Of a stretch of 64,000 nt of DNA, positions 7,881-15,847 are shown piece by piece. A program made the translations under genes and the position numbers. Source of the DNA: Glaciimonas immobilis (GTDB lineage: Bacteria > Pseudomonadota > Gammaproteobacteria > Burkholderiales > Burkholderiaceae_D); the NCBI RefSeq assembly GCF_011947285.1, contig NZ_JAAOZT010000007.1:186001-250000 (forward strand). The letters are read 5' to 3'. The notes beneath the pieces are model-generated. The model saw only the letters and a list, made by a program, of their open reading frames with translations. It was not told the origin of the DNA and ran no database searches. Positions within the stretch are counted from its first letter, which is position 1, and every line of letters starts with the position of its first letter.

Positions 7881-8498
7881 ATGGCGCGGGAAATTACTGC
7901 TTATGTATCGGATGATGGAGCGATTCACACTAGCTTGTATGACGCGGAGTTTAGCGACTACACGAGTTTGATTTCAGGGAGCGTGAAAGAGTTTCTTTCC
8001 GACGGAGATCGCAAATCGGAAGGCGGGCAGTCAACAATTGCGATCAACACAATCTGCAAGTGGGAAGAATGGAAATTCAAACGCTACGGAATTGCTGCGA
8101 GCATGTTTGCGCCGCCATCTCGTGCGTCAGTTCCTAAAATCGCCTTACGCTTGGAAGAAAAACCCAAGGTTTTAGAACCAGAAAAGAACTTCGGTCCAGA
8201 AGTGGTACGGAAACCCGCCTACAAAAAACATATTGCAGTCATTGGGTTGCTCGGAGCTCAGTGCAATAAAGTTGAAAAAGAGTTTCTTAATGAATTTAAA
8301 TTTACATTCATTGACGCGGATCACGCTTTAAAAATAGAGGGATTAAAATTAGCTCACAAAATTGTTGTGATGAAAAAATTTGTTCCTCACGCAATTACAG
8401 ACAAAATTCATGCAATGAAAATGGAGCCTCTACTAATACGTGGCGGTGTAACAGAGTTAATTGACGCGCTCACAAATATTTATATTTCGACGAAGTAA
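7881..8498 (+). CDS. Phage protein with DUF2325-like C-terminal domain
   Basis: This 205 aa protein has an N-terminal half with AYVSDDGAIHTSLYDAEF and a C-terminal half (about 112-205) beginning KKHIAVIGLLGAQ and containing a strand-helix pattern ending LLIRGGVTELIDAL. The C-terminal pattern resembles the DUF2325/Rossmann-like family; this is an impression, not a search result. The 3' half is noticeably AT-richer than its neighbours, which may mean separate acquisition. Role unknown. Confidence 0.55.
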   Translation: MAREITAYVSDDGAIHTSLYDAEFSDYTSLISGSVKEFLSDGDRKSEGGQSTIAINTICKWEEWKFKRYGIAASMFAPPSRASVPKIALRLEEKPKVLEPEKNFGPEVVRKPAYKKHIAVIGLLGAQCNKVEKEFLNEFKFTFIDADHALKIEGLKLAHKIVVMKKFVPHAITDKIHAMKMEPLLIRGGVTELIDALTNIYISTK

Positions 8499-8558
8499 GT
8501 AAATAACAAAACTTTAAAAGGAGATACTCAGATGCGATATTAATTTCCGGGAGATGCA

Positions 8559-9029
8559 ATGTCGTTTGTCGATAAGTATGTGTCAAGTTTAAATTCTCAT
8601 AATCTCATGGACGACGAGCGCCACCACGCAACTGAGGCGCTGGCAGCATCAGCATTTGCAGATAGCTCGGTTGACGGAATTGGATCACTTCTTGCTCGTG
8701 TGAAGTACGCAGACGGGACCATTAATAAACTATTTGAAGGCAATAACGGCAACTTGGCGCAGCTGCTGCGCATCTGGACCAAAATTGTTATTGAAAAAGG
8801 TCAGGCACGGCAATGGCTCAAAGCGAATACTGCTTGGGATATGCAGGCAGCATTCACTTTGTACCATCGGGTGGCGGAATCATCACTCGCAATTTGGCTC
8901 AATGGCGGCACAGGCGATCAGGCCGGTGGGCTGGAAAAGATGCGTACACTGGAAATGGTCAACGAACTTGAGGACATGATGCAGTCGCATAGTGCGCGGG
9001 CGGCTGGAATGTTGGGGTATTCGAGATGA
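8559..9029 (+). CDS. Phage hypothetical protein, 156 aa
   Basis: Mostly helical and soluble, with no signal peptide or membrane segment. A GGGAGA ribosome-binding site lies 5 bases before the ATG. It overlaps the next gene by 4 bases (ATGA). No recognised domain. Confidence 0.55.
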   Translation: MSFVDKYVSSLNSHNLMDDERHHATEALAASAFADSSVDGIGSLLARVKYADGTINKLFEGNNGNLAQLLRIWTKIVIEKGQARQWLKANTAWDMQAAFTLYHRVAESSLAIWLNGGTGDQAGGLEKMRTLEMVNELEDMMQSHSARAAGMLGYSR

Positions 9030-9235
9030 TGAAAAAATTGGATAGCCTGACATTCAGCCAAGAGGTTATTTTTGGCGCTCTGATCGTGATATTTGTTGCG
9101 GTCGTTTCCTCCCTTATCTTTCATCAGATGAATCAAAGAGCAATGGCATCAGCATATCGAGGTGAGTGTGTTCGCGTTGGGAATACAGTCGAGCTCTGCC
9201 GTGCGGCGGCAATCAAATACATGGCGGCACGATGA
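9026..9235 (+). CDS. Small single-pass phage membrane protein, 69 aa
   Basis: One transmembrane helix (about 14-32; VIFGALIVIFVAVVSSLIF) is followed by a short domain with two cysteines (GECVRVGNTVELCRAAA). The ATGA junctions on both sides indicate translational coupling. The Cys pair, if periplasmic, could form a disulfide. Function unknown. Confidence 0.55.
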   Translation: MMKKLDSLTFSQEVIFGALIVIFVAVVSSLIFHQMNQRAMASAYRGECVRVGNTVELCRAAAIKYMAAR

Positions 9236-9405
9236 GCGATAAATCGATTACCGTAAAAGAAGCCCTTGCAGTGACCATCAAGGAAATGCAAGCACTGACT
9301 GCTGATGAGCTGCGCGCAGAATTGAATCTGCATCGGAATGGCTGCATTGCTGCCGCGCTCCGCGATGCCAGTTTGCGTCTGTCAGCTTATCAGGAACCGA
9401 AATGA
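9232..9405 (+). CDS. Small phage hypothetical protein, 57 aa
   Basis: ATG 9232 overlaps the previous stop (ATGA) and is preferred over an upstream in-frame ATG at 9166. The product starts MSDKSITVKEAL and is helical. The next gene also starts with MSDK. No family assigned. Confidence 0.5.
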   Translation: MSDKSITVKEALAVTIKEMQALTADELRAELNLHRNGCIAAALRDASLRLSAYQEPK

Positions 9406-9632
9406 GCGATAAAGGGGCTAGCGTGGATATTCACCAGGAGCGAGCGAAGTTTGAGGCGTGGGCGAAATCAATCAATTATGGTAATCATCTTGAGCGTTTC
9501 TTTGTGGGTGGCGGCGATTATATTCAATATCAAGTGGCGAAGTGGTGGCAGTCCTGGCAGGAAAGAGCGGTCCAGAGCGCCCGTGCCATCGAAGCCGAAC
9601 ACGGGATCATTGGTAAGGAGGCCGAGGGATGA
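9402..9632 (+). CDS. Small phage hypothetical protein, 76 aa
   Basis: Contains FEAWAKSINY...WWQSWQERA, a tryptophan-rich helical pattern I have often seen in small early proteins of Burkholderiales and enterobacterial phages. It is the last gene of the rightward early operon. A coupled ATG at 9629 opens a frame of only 12 codons, which is not called. Confidence 0.55.
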   Translation: MSDKGASVDIHQERAKFEAWAKSINYGNHLERFFVGGGDYIQYQVAKWWQSWQERAVQSARAIEAEHGIIGKEAEG

Positions 9633-9700
9633 GCACATGTGCATGCATGGACACTTGGGATGACTGAGGCAATTGACGCCGTTAAATATTCTCCCCGATA

Positions 9701-9717
9701 GTACATCTTTACTGTAC
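9701..9717. promoter_or_regulatory. Candidate operator: GTACA-N7-TGTAC inverted repeat
   Basis: GTACA (9701-9705) and TGTAC (9713-9717) form an inverted repeat in the non-coding stretch after the early operon, and GTACAT recurs just downstream at 9724. This could bind a repressor, but no promoter elements were confirmed. Confidence 0.3.
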
Positions 9718-9884
9718 AATCGCGTACATCACTACTTCTTGCACTCGTAATGATCGCTGAAATGAGCGGCACCGATAGCAAGGATTCGCGTAGGTCCAGC
9801 AGATGATGGATTGTCGCGGCAAAAAATTGAGTCAAGTAGGTCACCTAGCACCATTGTCTAGGGAGTGAACAGAATCAGCAGAAG

Positions 9885-9907
9885 GCCACCTACGGGTGGC
9901 TTTTTTG
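9885..9907 (+). terminator. Intrinsic terminator after the early operon
   Basis: GCCACC-TAC-GGGTGGC hairpin followed by TTTTTT. It lies between the rightward early operon and the end of the leftward HTH cluster. It would stop the rightward early transcripts. Confidence 0.8.
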
Positions 9908-9909
9908 CG

Positions 9910-10095
9910 TTATGCGGTCCACGATTCAAGTTTTGCGCAGAGTGCGGCGCAGGCTAGCCCTAGCATTTTCGGTATGCGCGTGTGATCGTTGATGTAGTTC
10001 GCATACGTAGCGCGAGACACGCCCAGCGCATCCGCTGCGCTGTCGTATGTGAACTGCATAGCTGATTGCCAAGCGCGCAGATCGTCTGATGTCAT
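9910..10095 (-). CDS. Small phage HTH protein, 61 aa
   Basis: A leftward 61 aa protein with a helix-turn-helix pattern SAADALGVSRATYANYI at about 19-35. It is too short for a repressor with an oligomerisation domain and is more like a Cro-type or excisionase-like DNA binder. It starts directly at the stop of the preceding leftward gene (TAA then ATG). It may act at the palindrome upstream of this leftward cluster; that is inferred. Confidence 0.65.
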   Translation of the reverse strand: MTSDDLRAWQSAMQFTYDSAADALGVSRATYANYINDHTRIPKMLGLACAALCAKLESWTA

Positions 10096-10377
10096 TTACT
10101 CGTCCAAAGCTGCAAGGTATTCAGCTTTCTGATCTTTGTATTCTGAAAACAAAAGCGCAGAAACTTCGTCAGCATATGCGCGATCCGCGCGAAGTGCATT
10201 GAGCGGAGCGATGAAATCTTTATCATCGATCACCCTCACTTCGAGCGCTGCATCTGCAAGTTCAATCATGTCAGATGCGGACAGATCACTTTTCAGTAAA
10301 GCGCGGTCGAAAAAATCATGACCATCATCGTGTGTTGTTGTGAGTTGTGCGGCTAATTGCTGTGCTGTGATTGTCAT
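10096..10377 (-). CDS. Phage hypothetical protein, 93 aa
   Basis: An acidic, helical protein (SASDMIELADAALEV; DEVSALLFSEYKDQ). A CGGAG ribosome-binding site precedes the ATG. It is second in a three-gene leftward cluster. No domain recognised. Confidence 0.55.
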   Translation of the reverse strand: MTITAQQLAAQLTTTHDDGHDFFDRALLKSDLSASDMIELADAALEVRVIDDKDFIAPLNALRADRAYADEVSALLFSEYKDQKAEYLAALDE

Positions 10378-10451
10378 TTTATTGCTCCGTTGGTTGATTT
10401 CCTAAACTGCTTTCGCAGTTTCGGCCCGTATCACCCGGCCTCATCAGTAGG

Positions 10452-10676
10452 TTAGGCGCTAACAATCCGCATGCCTTGCGCGGACCCGCCGAATTTTACG
10501 ACTTTGTTGATTCTGAGTTGTGCAGCTTCTTCGGATGCAAACAGCGCTGCTTTGTCGATAGTATTGCAAAAGAACCATCCAGCATCATCGTATTCGTAAT
10601 AACAGGCTTCGCTATAACAAGCATCTTCCATTGATTGAATATCAGTAGATATGATTGCAAATTTTGCGTTTGTCAT
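10452..10676 (-). CDS. Phage hypothetical protein, 74 aa
   Basis: The start at 10676 is chosen because GGAGA lies 5-6 bases upstream; an in-frame ATG at 10799 would place the start beyond the palindrome and lacks such a site. The product has an aromatic-rich acidic centre (CYYEYDDAGWFFCN) and looks like a small globular protein. First gene of the leftward cluster. Confidence 0.55.
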   Translation of the reverse strand: MTNAKFAIISTDIQSMEDACYSEACYYEYDDAGWFFCNTIDKAALFASEEAAQLRINKVVKFGGSAQGMRIVSA

Positions 10677-10723
10677 TTTATTCTCCGGTGATTGTCGGTG
10701 TTTGCTAAGCCGATGAATAGATA

Positions 10724-10744
10724 ATAGTCTAATAATTAGACTAT
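10724..10744. promoter_or_regulatory. Perfect 21-bp palindrome, candidate phage operator
   Basis: Arms ATAGTCTAAT and ATTAGACTAT flank a single central A. The site is about 50 bases upstream of the leftward cluster's first start codon, in AT-rich DNA. Perfect 10-base arms are typical of a dimeric repressor operator. The binding protein is not known; the 61 aa HTH protein of the same cluster or an off-window repressor are candidates. Confidence 0.55.
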
Positions 10745-10887
10745 GCATAGTTTTATTTAATTTATTTTTAAAATAAGTTTCAGTAGCTAAGCGGCGCACT
10801 GAATGTGCAAAGAATTCTCAACGTCGAAAGGAAGGTGATCCATCTACCACGACAATACTATCTCCTGCGCCGCTAACCCGGCGCTTC

Positions 10888-10919
10888 GCCCGACTGGGGA
10901 TTCTCGGTCGGGCATTTTT
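10888..10919 (+). terminator. Intrinsic terminator
   Basis: GCCCGAC (10888-10894) pairs with GTCGGGC (10907-10913), followed by ATTTTT. It precedes the small-gene group starting at 10950. No gene lies directly upstream on the same strand, so it may terminate or attenuate a leader transcript from the 10.75-10.88 kb region. Confidence 0.7.
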
Positions 10920-10949
10920 ATTGCAGAACCGCGACCACGTAGCCACACG

Positions 10950-11090
10950 ATGACAATGATCTGCTGCGACTGCAAGCAAGAGTACCGGATCCCGATCATT
11001 CCCATGGTGCGACGCCAACGCTTTGACCCGTGCGACACATGCAAGTCACACCAGGCTGCGCAAGAGGCGGCAGACGTGAAGGCGGAATAG
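10950..11090 (+). CDS. Small zinc-ribbon-like phage protein, 46 aa
   Basis: It contains CCDC near the N-terminus (residues 5-8) and CDTC (about 29-32), an arrangement suggesting one zinc site. The ATG at 10950 has no strong ribosome-binding site; a second ATG is two codons later. It is followed closely by another cysteine-rich gene. Confidence 0.5.
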   Translation: MTMICCDCKQEYRIPIIPMVRRQRFDPCDTCKSHQAAQEAADVKAE

Positions 11091-11093
11091 ATC

Positions 11094-11294
11094 ATGGGAT
11101 ACCCCACCGTCAAGTGCAAATGCCCTGTATGCGGCAAGGCTTACATGGGCGAGTACGGACGGACAGTAAAGCGCAGGCGGTCAGATAGCCGTGATCCATG
11201 TTGCTCTCTCGCATGTGAGCAGGAACGCCGCCACAAAGCATCACGCGATCTTAAGTGGGCCAAGACAGTCAGCAAATACAAGTCAATCGCCTAA
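11094..11294 (+). CDS. Small zinc-finger-like phage protein, 66 aa
   Basis: It contains CKCPVCGKAY (about 8-17) and CCSLACEQERR (about 36-46), giving two CxxC-type knuckles with a basic region between them. Likely a zinc-binding nucleic-acid protein; family not named. Confidence 0.6.
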   Translation: MGYPTVKCKCPVCGKAYMGEYGRTVKRRRSDSRDPCCSLACEQERRHKASRDLKWAKTVSKYKSIA

Positions 11295-11326
11295 TATATG
11301 GCAAGCAGTCAACGGACTATAAATTT

Positions 11327-11722
11327 ATGGACATCGCTAAGCGCCCACGCGGACTCGTTCCCGGCTCGATGGAATGGCTCAGAGAAATGGAAGGGCCAAG
11401 GCTATTGACGCGTCTAGTGGAGGAAATCCACGCATCACCAGCCGGAGAAATGACCCCGACCGCCGCACGATGCGCAGGCATGCTACTACCGATCATTTAT
11501 CCGACGCTGAGTGCAGTCCACCACACAGTAGAGACCACGCTCAGCAAGGAAAGCACGGAAGACCTGCAAGCTCGCTTCGCTAAGATCATGTCAGAGCAGC
11601 GGACGCTAGAGGCAAGTCAACCCCTCACGGTGGATTTCACCGAGATACCTGTATCAGTACCAATGGAGAGAGATCATGACAACGCCGAATTATCGCCCAT
11701 CAAATGTGGCCTATCCGATTGA
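11327..11722 (+). CDS. Phage hypothetical protein, 131 aa
   Basis: ATG 11327 gives a compact product starting MDIAKRPRGLVPGSMEWL; the same frame is open back to a GTG at 11255 inside the preceding gene. It is helical in the middle (LLTRLVEEI; TAARCAGMLLPIIYPTLSAV). A small-terminase role would fit neither the position nor any motif I can see, so it is left unassigned. Confidence 0.5.
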   Translation: MDIAKRPRGLVPGSMEWLREMEGPRLLTRLVEEIHASPAGEMTPTAARCAGMLLPIIYPTLSAVHHTVETTLSKESTEDLQARFAKIMSEQRTLEASQPLTVDFTEIPVSVPMERDHDNAELSPIKCGLSD

Positions 11723-11855
11723 TGAAGCGACTAGAAAAATCCCCGATTGCGGCCAGCTTATCGCAATGGAAAATGAAATCAAAGTCACCTATGGTGTAGC
11801 GCGAGTATTTGACACTGAAGAGGAAATGGTAGACGCCATCATCCGCGGACTATGA
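11676..11855 (+). CDS. Small phage protein, 59 aa
   Basis: A GGAGAG site lies just upstream of the ATG. The frame overlaps the end of the previous gene by 47 bases and couples to the KTSC gene (ATGA at 11852). The acidic C-terminus ends DTEEEMVDAIIRGL. No family recognised. Confidence 0.5.
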   Translation: MTTPNYRPSNVAYPIDEATRKIPDCGQLIAMENEIKVTYGVARVFDTEEEMVDAIIRGL

Positions 11856-12061
11856 CTGACATGCAAAAGGTAAAGTCAAGCATGATCGAGTCAATAGGCC
11901 ACGACGGATCAAAACTGACAGTGAAGTTCAAGCGCGGCGGCACGTACTCATACGACGGCGTACCAAAGGCCACATTCGATAAGCTACTGGAATCCGATTC
12001 CACAGGGGAGTATCTACATGACCACATCATCGGCAAGTACAAGCATGCCGCAGCCAAGTGA
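11852..12061 (+). CDS. KTSC-domain phage protein, 69 aa
   Basis: The pattern S-x-x-IESIGHDGSKLTVKFKRGGTY...GVPKATFDKLLES...GEYLHDHIIGKY matches the KTSC domain, a small domain named for its K-T-S-C residues and found alone or fused to phage and lysyl-tRNA-synthetase-like proteins. The role is unknown. The start is coupled to the previous gene. Confidence 0.8.
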   Translation: MTDMQKVKSSMIESIGHDGSKLTVKFKRGGTYSYDGVPKATFDKLLESDSTGEYLHDHIIGKYKHAAAK

Positions 12062-12259
12062 ATTAATGTTCTTGCACCCATCAGCAGCAATAGACTTGAT
12101 GGAGCCAACAGAAGCAGATCCAACAGACGGGCCATTATTGCAGGGCTATCTTATACGCCCCGAGGTATCAGCAGCCACTATCTGCGGCATGCTATTAAAG
12201 CACAGCCTCTACCTCCGGACCCGCCCAGAACACCGAGCAATAAGCTACCACGCCTCCTG

Positions 12260-12820
12260 ATGGCTATCACAGCACCCAGCGCACTAAGCAGCGTACTGAG
12301 CAGAGGGATAGCGAACGACGGACCGGTAAGCAAGGGCGGTATAGGCGTTAAGCCCGTAAGCTGTAGCGTAAAGAGGCCAGCACCCGTAACGGTAGTCAGC
12401 AAGCCACCAATCACCAAGGCAGCTCAGACGCCTGTAGCCCCAAGCAGGATAGTGGCTAAGCCCATACCGGATAAGCCGGAGAGCGATATCGATAGGACGA
12501 TAACGGAACAGAATCAAACAGTTACAGTGGCTACGGACAGTGGAGCGCAACGGAAGATAGGGGAAGATAGCGGAATGGTAGAGGGCGGAGTGAGGGATAT
12601 GGGGGCTACGGTTGCCACCCAGCGCCTACACACTCAGCCCAAACGTCCGAAGCCGGTAACGGACAGTGGTAACGGACAAGTTGCAGTGGTAACGGACAAA
12701 CTGGTAACGGACAATCGCGACGCGAACAAGCAGCGCACTTACCGTAACGTCCACGCTGACGAGATCAGAGAGCGTGACCGGCTACGGAAAGCAGCTAAGC
12801 GCGCTAAGCCTCCCGAATAG
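12260..12820 (+). CDS. Basic, proline/lysine-rich phage protein
   Basis: 186 aa from ATG 12260, low-complexity and basic (repeated KP, VTDS, VVTDK segments), ending in a charged helix [17 protein letters not shown]. The same frame is open upstream to 12062, directly after the KTSC stop, and that extension looks protein-like (RRAIIAGLSYTPRGISSHYL, HTH-like), but contains no ATG, GTG or TTG start. The end overlaps the serine recombinase tail to tail by 17 bases. Probably a DNA-binding early protein; uncertain. Confidence 0.45.
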   Translation: MAITAPSALSSVLSRGIANDGPVSKGGIGVKPVSCSVKRPAPVTVVSKPPITKAAQTPVAPSRIVAKPIPDKPESDIDRTITEQNQTVTVATDSGAQRKIGEDSGMVEGGVRDMGATVATQRLHTQPKRPKPVTDSGNGQVAVVTDKLVTDNRDANKQRTYRNVHADEIRERDRLRKAAKRAKPPE

Positions 12821-13376
12821 CAATGATCGATGCCCTGCTGATGTTGTACTGGCGTGCCATGGCACTGACTGTTGATCCTGATGCGAGTGATTCGCGGATG
12901 GTCTGGCGCTGTGCTGCCGTGGTTTTAAGTGGCCTGCCGAATACAACACCTTGATCTCTTGCTCGCTTAATCCCGGATTGAGTCCTCTCAATTAATAGAT
13001 CGCGCTCAAACTCTGCAACGGCATTGATCACTTGCATGGTCATCTTCCCAGCTGGAGAGGTTAGATCGACGCCACCTAATGCTAAGCAGTGCACACGAAT
13101 GCCGGACCTCTCCAATTGCTCAACAGTGGCGCGTACATCCATGGCGTTACGACCTAGACGGTCCAGCTTGGTAACGATCAGCACATCATCACGCTCTAGT
13201 CGCAGTAGCAGACCGGCAAAGCCTGGGCGCTCAGACGCAGTGATAGACCCACTGATGTTCTCGCAGATGGCGCGGTGAGGCTCCACAACGAATCCCGATC
13301 TGGATATTTCCTGCACTTGGTTCTCGGTAGTCTGGTCAGTGGTTGAGACGCGGCAATAAGCGAATGTGCGTGACAT
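12804..13376 (-). CDS. Serine recombinase (resolvase/DNA invertase type)
   Basis: A full-length 190 aa small serine recombinase. The N-terminal catalytic domain starts [11 protein letters not shown] with nucleophile Ser10, then [10 protein letters not shown] (about 71-80), and [19 protein letters not shown] (about 110-128), the dimerisation-helix region. A C-terminal HTH follows ([17 protein letters not shown]). Members resolve cointegrates or invert DNA. It is transcribed against the phage late genes and has no transposase beside it, so it may be a phage inversion/regulatory gene or a passenger. Confidence 0.9.
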   Translation of the reverse strand: MSRTFAYCRVSTTDQTTENQVQEISRSGFVVEPHRAICENISGSITASERPGFAGLLLRLERDDVLIVTKLDRLGRNAMDVRATVEQLERSGIRVHCLALGGVDLTSPAGKMTMQVINAVAEFERDLLIERTQSGIKRARDQGVVFGRPLKTTAAQRQTIRESLASGSTVSAMARQYNISRASIIAIREA

Positions 13377-13668
13377 ATGAGCCTTTGTGTAATGTAAGTG
13401 AGACTACACTTTATAACATGTTGGATTACATTGCAATACTAACTTCCTAACATCAACCCCGGTCTGTTGGCAGGGGTGCGGTTACTAACACTGTTCATAC
13501 ATACAGCATTGCACATGTTTATATCCGATGAGCAATGCATGCATGAATTAATTAAATGTAGGAAATATTCTTCTGTGAAACTCGGGGCCACCCCTCTCCC
13601 CGAAATTTCTCTGTACACCCTCCCATTCACCGATCTGCCAAAACGTTAATTGTTCATTGAGGCAATCC

Positions 13669-13929
13669 ATGTACACAGAAACACTATGGCACTCCGATGA
13701 CCGGCGATCCCTATTCATCACGCGCCGCTACCCCGAATTAATACGCGAGGACAGCGACCAGTTCGATTCCTACGCGAAGGCCATAGCAGCGGTCACGTTC
13801 GGCGTTCACATTCCCTATAGCTCAGAGTACTCATATCGACGCTACGAGTCACCACGGTACAAGGAGACGCGCGCATGGGTCTTTGAATGCGAGCCTAACT
13901 CGGGGACCGGGCCAGCCGAAAGCGATTAA
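13669..13929 (+). CDS. Phage hypothetical protein, 86 aa
   Basis: ATG 13669 has a GAGG site 6 bases upstream and is preferred to the TTG at 13657. The sequence is rich in Tyr, Arg and Ser (SEYSYRRYESPRY) with no membrane segment. First gene after the recombinase on the rightward strand. No family assigned. Confidence 0.5.
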   Translation: MYTETLWHSDDRRSLFITRRYPELIREDSDQFDSYAKAIAAVTFGVHIPYSSEYSYRRYESPRYKETRAWVFECEPNSGTGPAESD

Positions 13930-13971
13930 CGAATAGTCGCGCTACACGGATTTACCAAAACGCTTTACCAC

Positions 13972-13994
13972 GCCCGCTTAGCCGGGCTTTTTTT
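13972..13994 (+). terminator. Intrinsic terminator
   Basis: GCCCG-CTTAGC-CGGGC hairpin followed by seven T. It separates the 86 aa gene from the late packaging operon. Confidence 0.75.
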
Positions 13995-14006
13995 ATGGGG
14001 AATCAC

Positions 14007-14231
14007 ATGGCACTACAAGACGTAATCGCGCAAGACCAGATCGATGTGCAGTCAGCGCAAGCGACATTGGATGTTGCAAACGCAAAGCTATCGGCGGATC
14101 AGGCATTGCTTGACGCAGCGGCTCCGCATCTGTCGGTACTGGCTGAACTTGAAATCGAAGTTACCAAGTTATCGGGCGAATTGCAATCCGGTTTCTCGAT
14201 CCTGATTGCCAAAGCACGGTCCCTGTTTTAA
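14007..14231 (+). CDS. Small coiled-coil phage protein, 74 aa
   Basis: Start 14007 follows GGGGAATCAC. The product is alanine/leucine-rich and heptad-like throughout residues 5-60 (QSAQATLDVANAKLSADQAL), suggesting a coiled coil. It lies upstream of TerL, in the position where a small terminase or accessory packaging factor could lie, but no HTH is visible. Confidence 0.5.
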   Translation: MALQDVIAQDQIDVQSAQATLDVANAKLSADQALLDAAAPHLSVLAELEIEVTKLSGELQSGFSILIAKARSLF

Positions 14232-14252
14232 CCCACCCAAAGGAAGTTTCAC

Positions 14253-14399
14253 ATGATGAAGCAAAAAGTAACACACGCGAACAAAGACATCAAAAAAGCC
14301 AAGCCGACGGTTACCCCGAAAACGATCAAGCCGACTGATGGCGTATCGAAGCGCGCTGGCGTTGGCGGTCCAAAGTTGAAAAAAGGTAAGTCGCTGTAA
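14253..14399 (+). CDS. Small very basic phage protein, 48 aa
   Basis: AAGGAAG precedes ATG 14253 (a second ATG follows at once). About a quarter of residues are lysine (HANKDIKKAKPTVTPK; GPKLKKGKSL). Such peptides may bind DNA or assist head assembly; the function is not known. Immediately upstream of TerL. Confidence 0.5.
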   Translation: MMKQKVTHANKDIKKAKPTVTPKTIKPTDGVSKRAGVGGPKLKKGKSL

Positions 14400-14413
14400 C
14401 CAAGGAATAAACG

Positions 14414-15847
14414 ATGACCACGGATTTACTGACCGAAGCGGCGCAGATTCTCAAAGAACTTGAGAGCCGGAAGAAGCGCAATAGCATCGATCAGTATTTT
14501 CCTGAGTCCGGTTTATTGCGGCGCGAGTTGTACAAGAAACACATGGAGTTTTTCGCAGCAGGAAAGGATCACTCCGAACGTTGCGCTTTGTGTGCCAACC
14601 GAATAGGAAAAACCACGACCATGGGCGGCTATGAAGTCGCCTTGCACATGACGGGGCAATACCCCGACTGGTGGCCGGGCCGTCGCTTTGACCGTCCTAC
14701 CCAATGGTGGATCGGTGGCGATACCACAACCACTGTGCGCGACATTTTGCAATTAACACTGCTTGGTCCCGTTGGCGACTTTGGTACTGGCTTGATACGC
14801 GGCGATCTGCTGATCGATACCACGAACAAGCGCGGCTTGGCAGATGCGGTCGAGAACTTCTATGTCCGGCATAAATCGGGCGGCAAGTCGTTCGGGCAAT
14901 TCAAGTCTTACGACCAGGAGCGCGTCGCTTGGCAGGGTACGGCGAAAGATGGCGTTTGGCTGGACGAAGAGCCGCCGATGCCGATCTATTCCGAAGCGAA
15001 CATGCGGACGATGACGACGGGCGGAATGATGCTCAGTACCTATACCCCGGTTGAGGGCATGGGCGAGGTCACGCAATCGTTTCTTGATGTGGACAAGCCT
15101 GAAGATAAATTTCTCCTGCTGGCCGGATGGGACGACGTTCCGCATCTGACCGACGAGATGAAAAAGCGCTACATGCTTTCCGTCCCGATCCATGAGCGCG
15201 AAGCACGAACCACCGGGATCCCGACTATCGGATCCGGCAAGATTTACTCGGTCAAGACTGATGACCTCCTATGCGACCCCTTCAAGTTGCCGGAACACTG
15301 GCCGAAGGGTTACGCGATTGATGTTGGATGGAACAAGACCGCGGCATTGTGGGGCGCTCTGGACCGTGACAGCGACACCCTCTATCTGTACTCCGAACAT
15401 TACATGGGCGAAGCATCGCCAGCCGCGCATTCCTCCGCAGTTAAAGGGCGCGGCGAAATGATGGGCTTTATTGACCCGGCATCGCGTGGACGCTCTCAGC
15501 ACGACGGATCGCAATTACTCCAAATGTACCGCAACGAAGGACTGACGCTTTTACTGGCAGATAACGCCGTGGAAGCCGGGATATTCGACGTCTACCAGCG
15601 AATGATTTCAGGGCGTATCCGGATTTTCCGAAGCCTGATGAATCTCCAAAAAGAGCTTCCGATGTACCGCCGGGACGCCCACGGAAAGATCGTTAAACAG
15701 AATGACCATTTGCTGGACACGCTCCGCTACTTGGTGCGCGCTATCCCGCAACTCGGTTACGCCATTTCAAGCAATCAAGGAAATCATGCCACCACTTCCG
15801 GGGGCGTGACCTATCGCACATCACGACCGCAGAAAGCATACCGATAA
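14414..15847 (+). CDS. Terminase large subunit
   Basis: The 477 aa DNA-packaging ATPase/nuclease has a Walker A-like CANRIGKTTT (60-69), Walker B GVWLDEEPP (180-188) and a C-terminal nuclease-like region with MGFIDPASRG (about 350) and NDHLLDTLRYLV near the end. It would pump DNA into proheads and cut concatemers. AAGGAATAAACG precedes the ATG. No typical small subunit is recognised upstream. Confidence 0.92.
   Translation: MTTDLLTEAAQILKELESRKKRNSIDQYFPESGLLRRELYKKHMEFFAAGKDHSERCALCANRIGKTTTMGGYEVALHMTGQYPDWWPGRRFDRPTQWWIGGDTTTTVRDILQLTLLGPVGDFGTGLIRGDLLIDTTNKRGLADAVENFYVRHKSGGKSFGQFKSYDQERVAWQGTAKDGVWLDEEPPMPIYSEANMRTMTTGGMMLSTYTPVEGMGEVTQSFLDVDKPEDKFLLLAGWDDVPHLTDEMKKRYMLSVPIHEREARTTGIPTIGSGKIYSVKTDDLLCDPFKLPEHWPKGYAIDVGWNKTAALWGALDRDSDTLYLYSEHYMGEASPAAHSSAVKGRGEMMGFIDPASRGRSQHDGSQLLQMYRNEGLTLLLADNAVEAGIFDVYQRMISGRIRIFRSLMNLQKELPMYRRDAHGKIVKQNDHLLDTLRYLVRAIPQLGYAISSNQGNHATTSGGVTYRTSRPQKAYR

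Noticed and set aside
9629-9667. Coupled 12-codon frame after the last early gene
   Set aside because: Too short to support; may be a truncated remnant.
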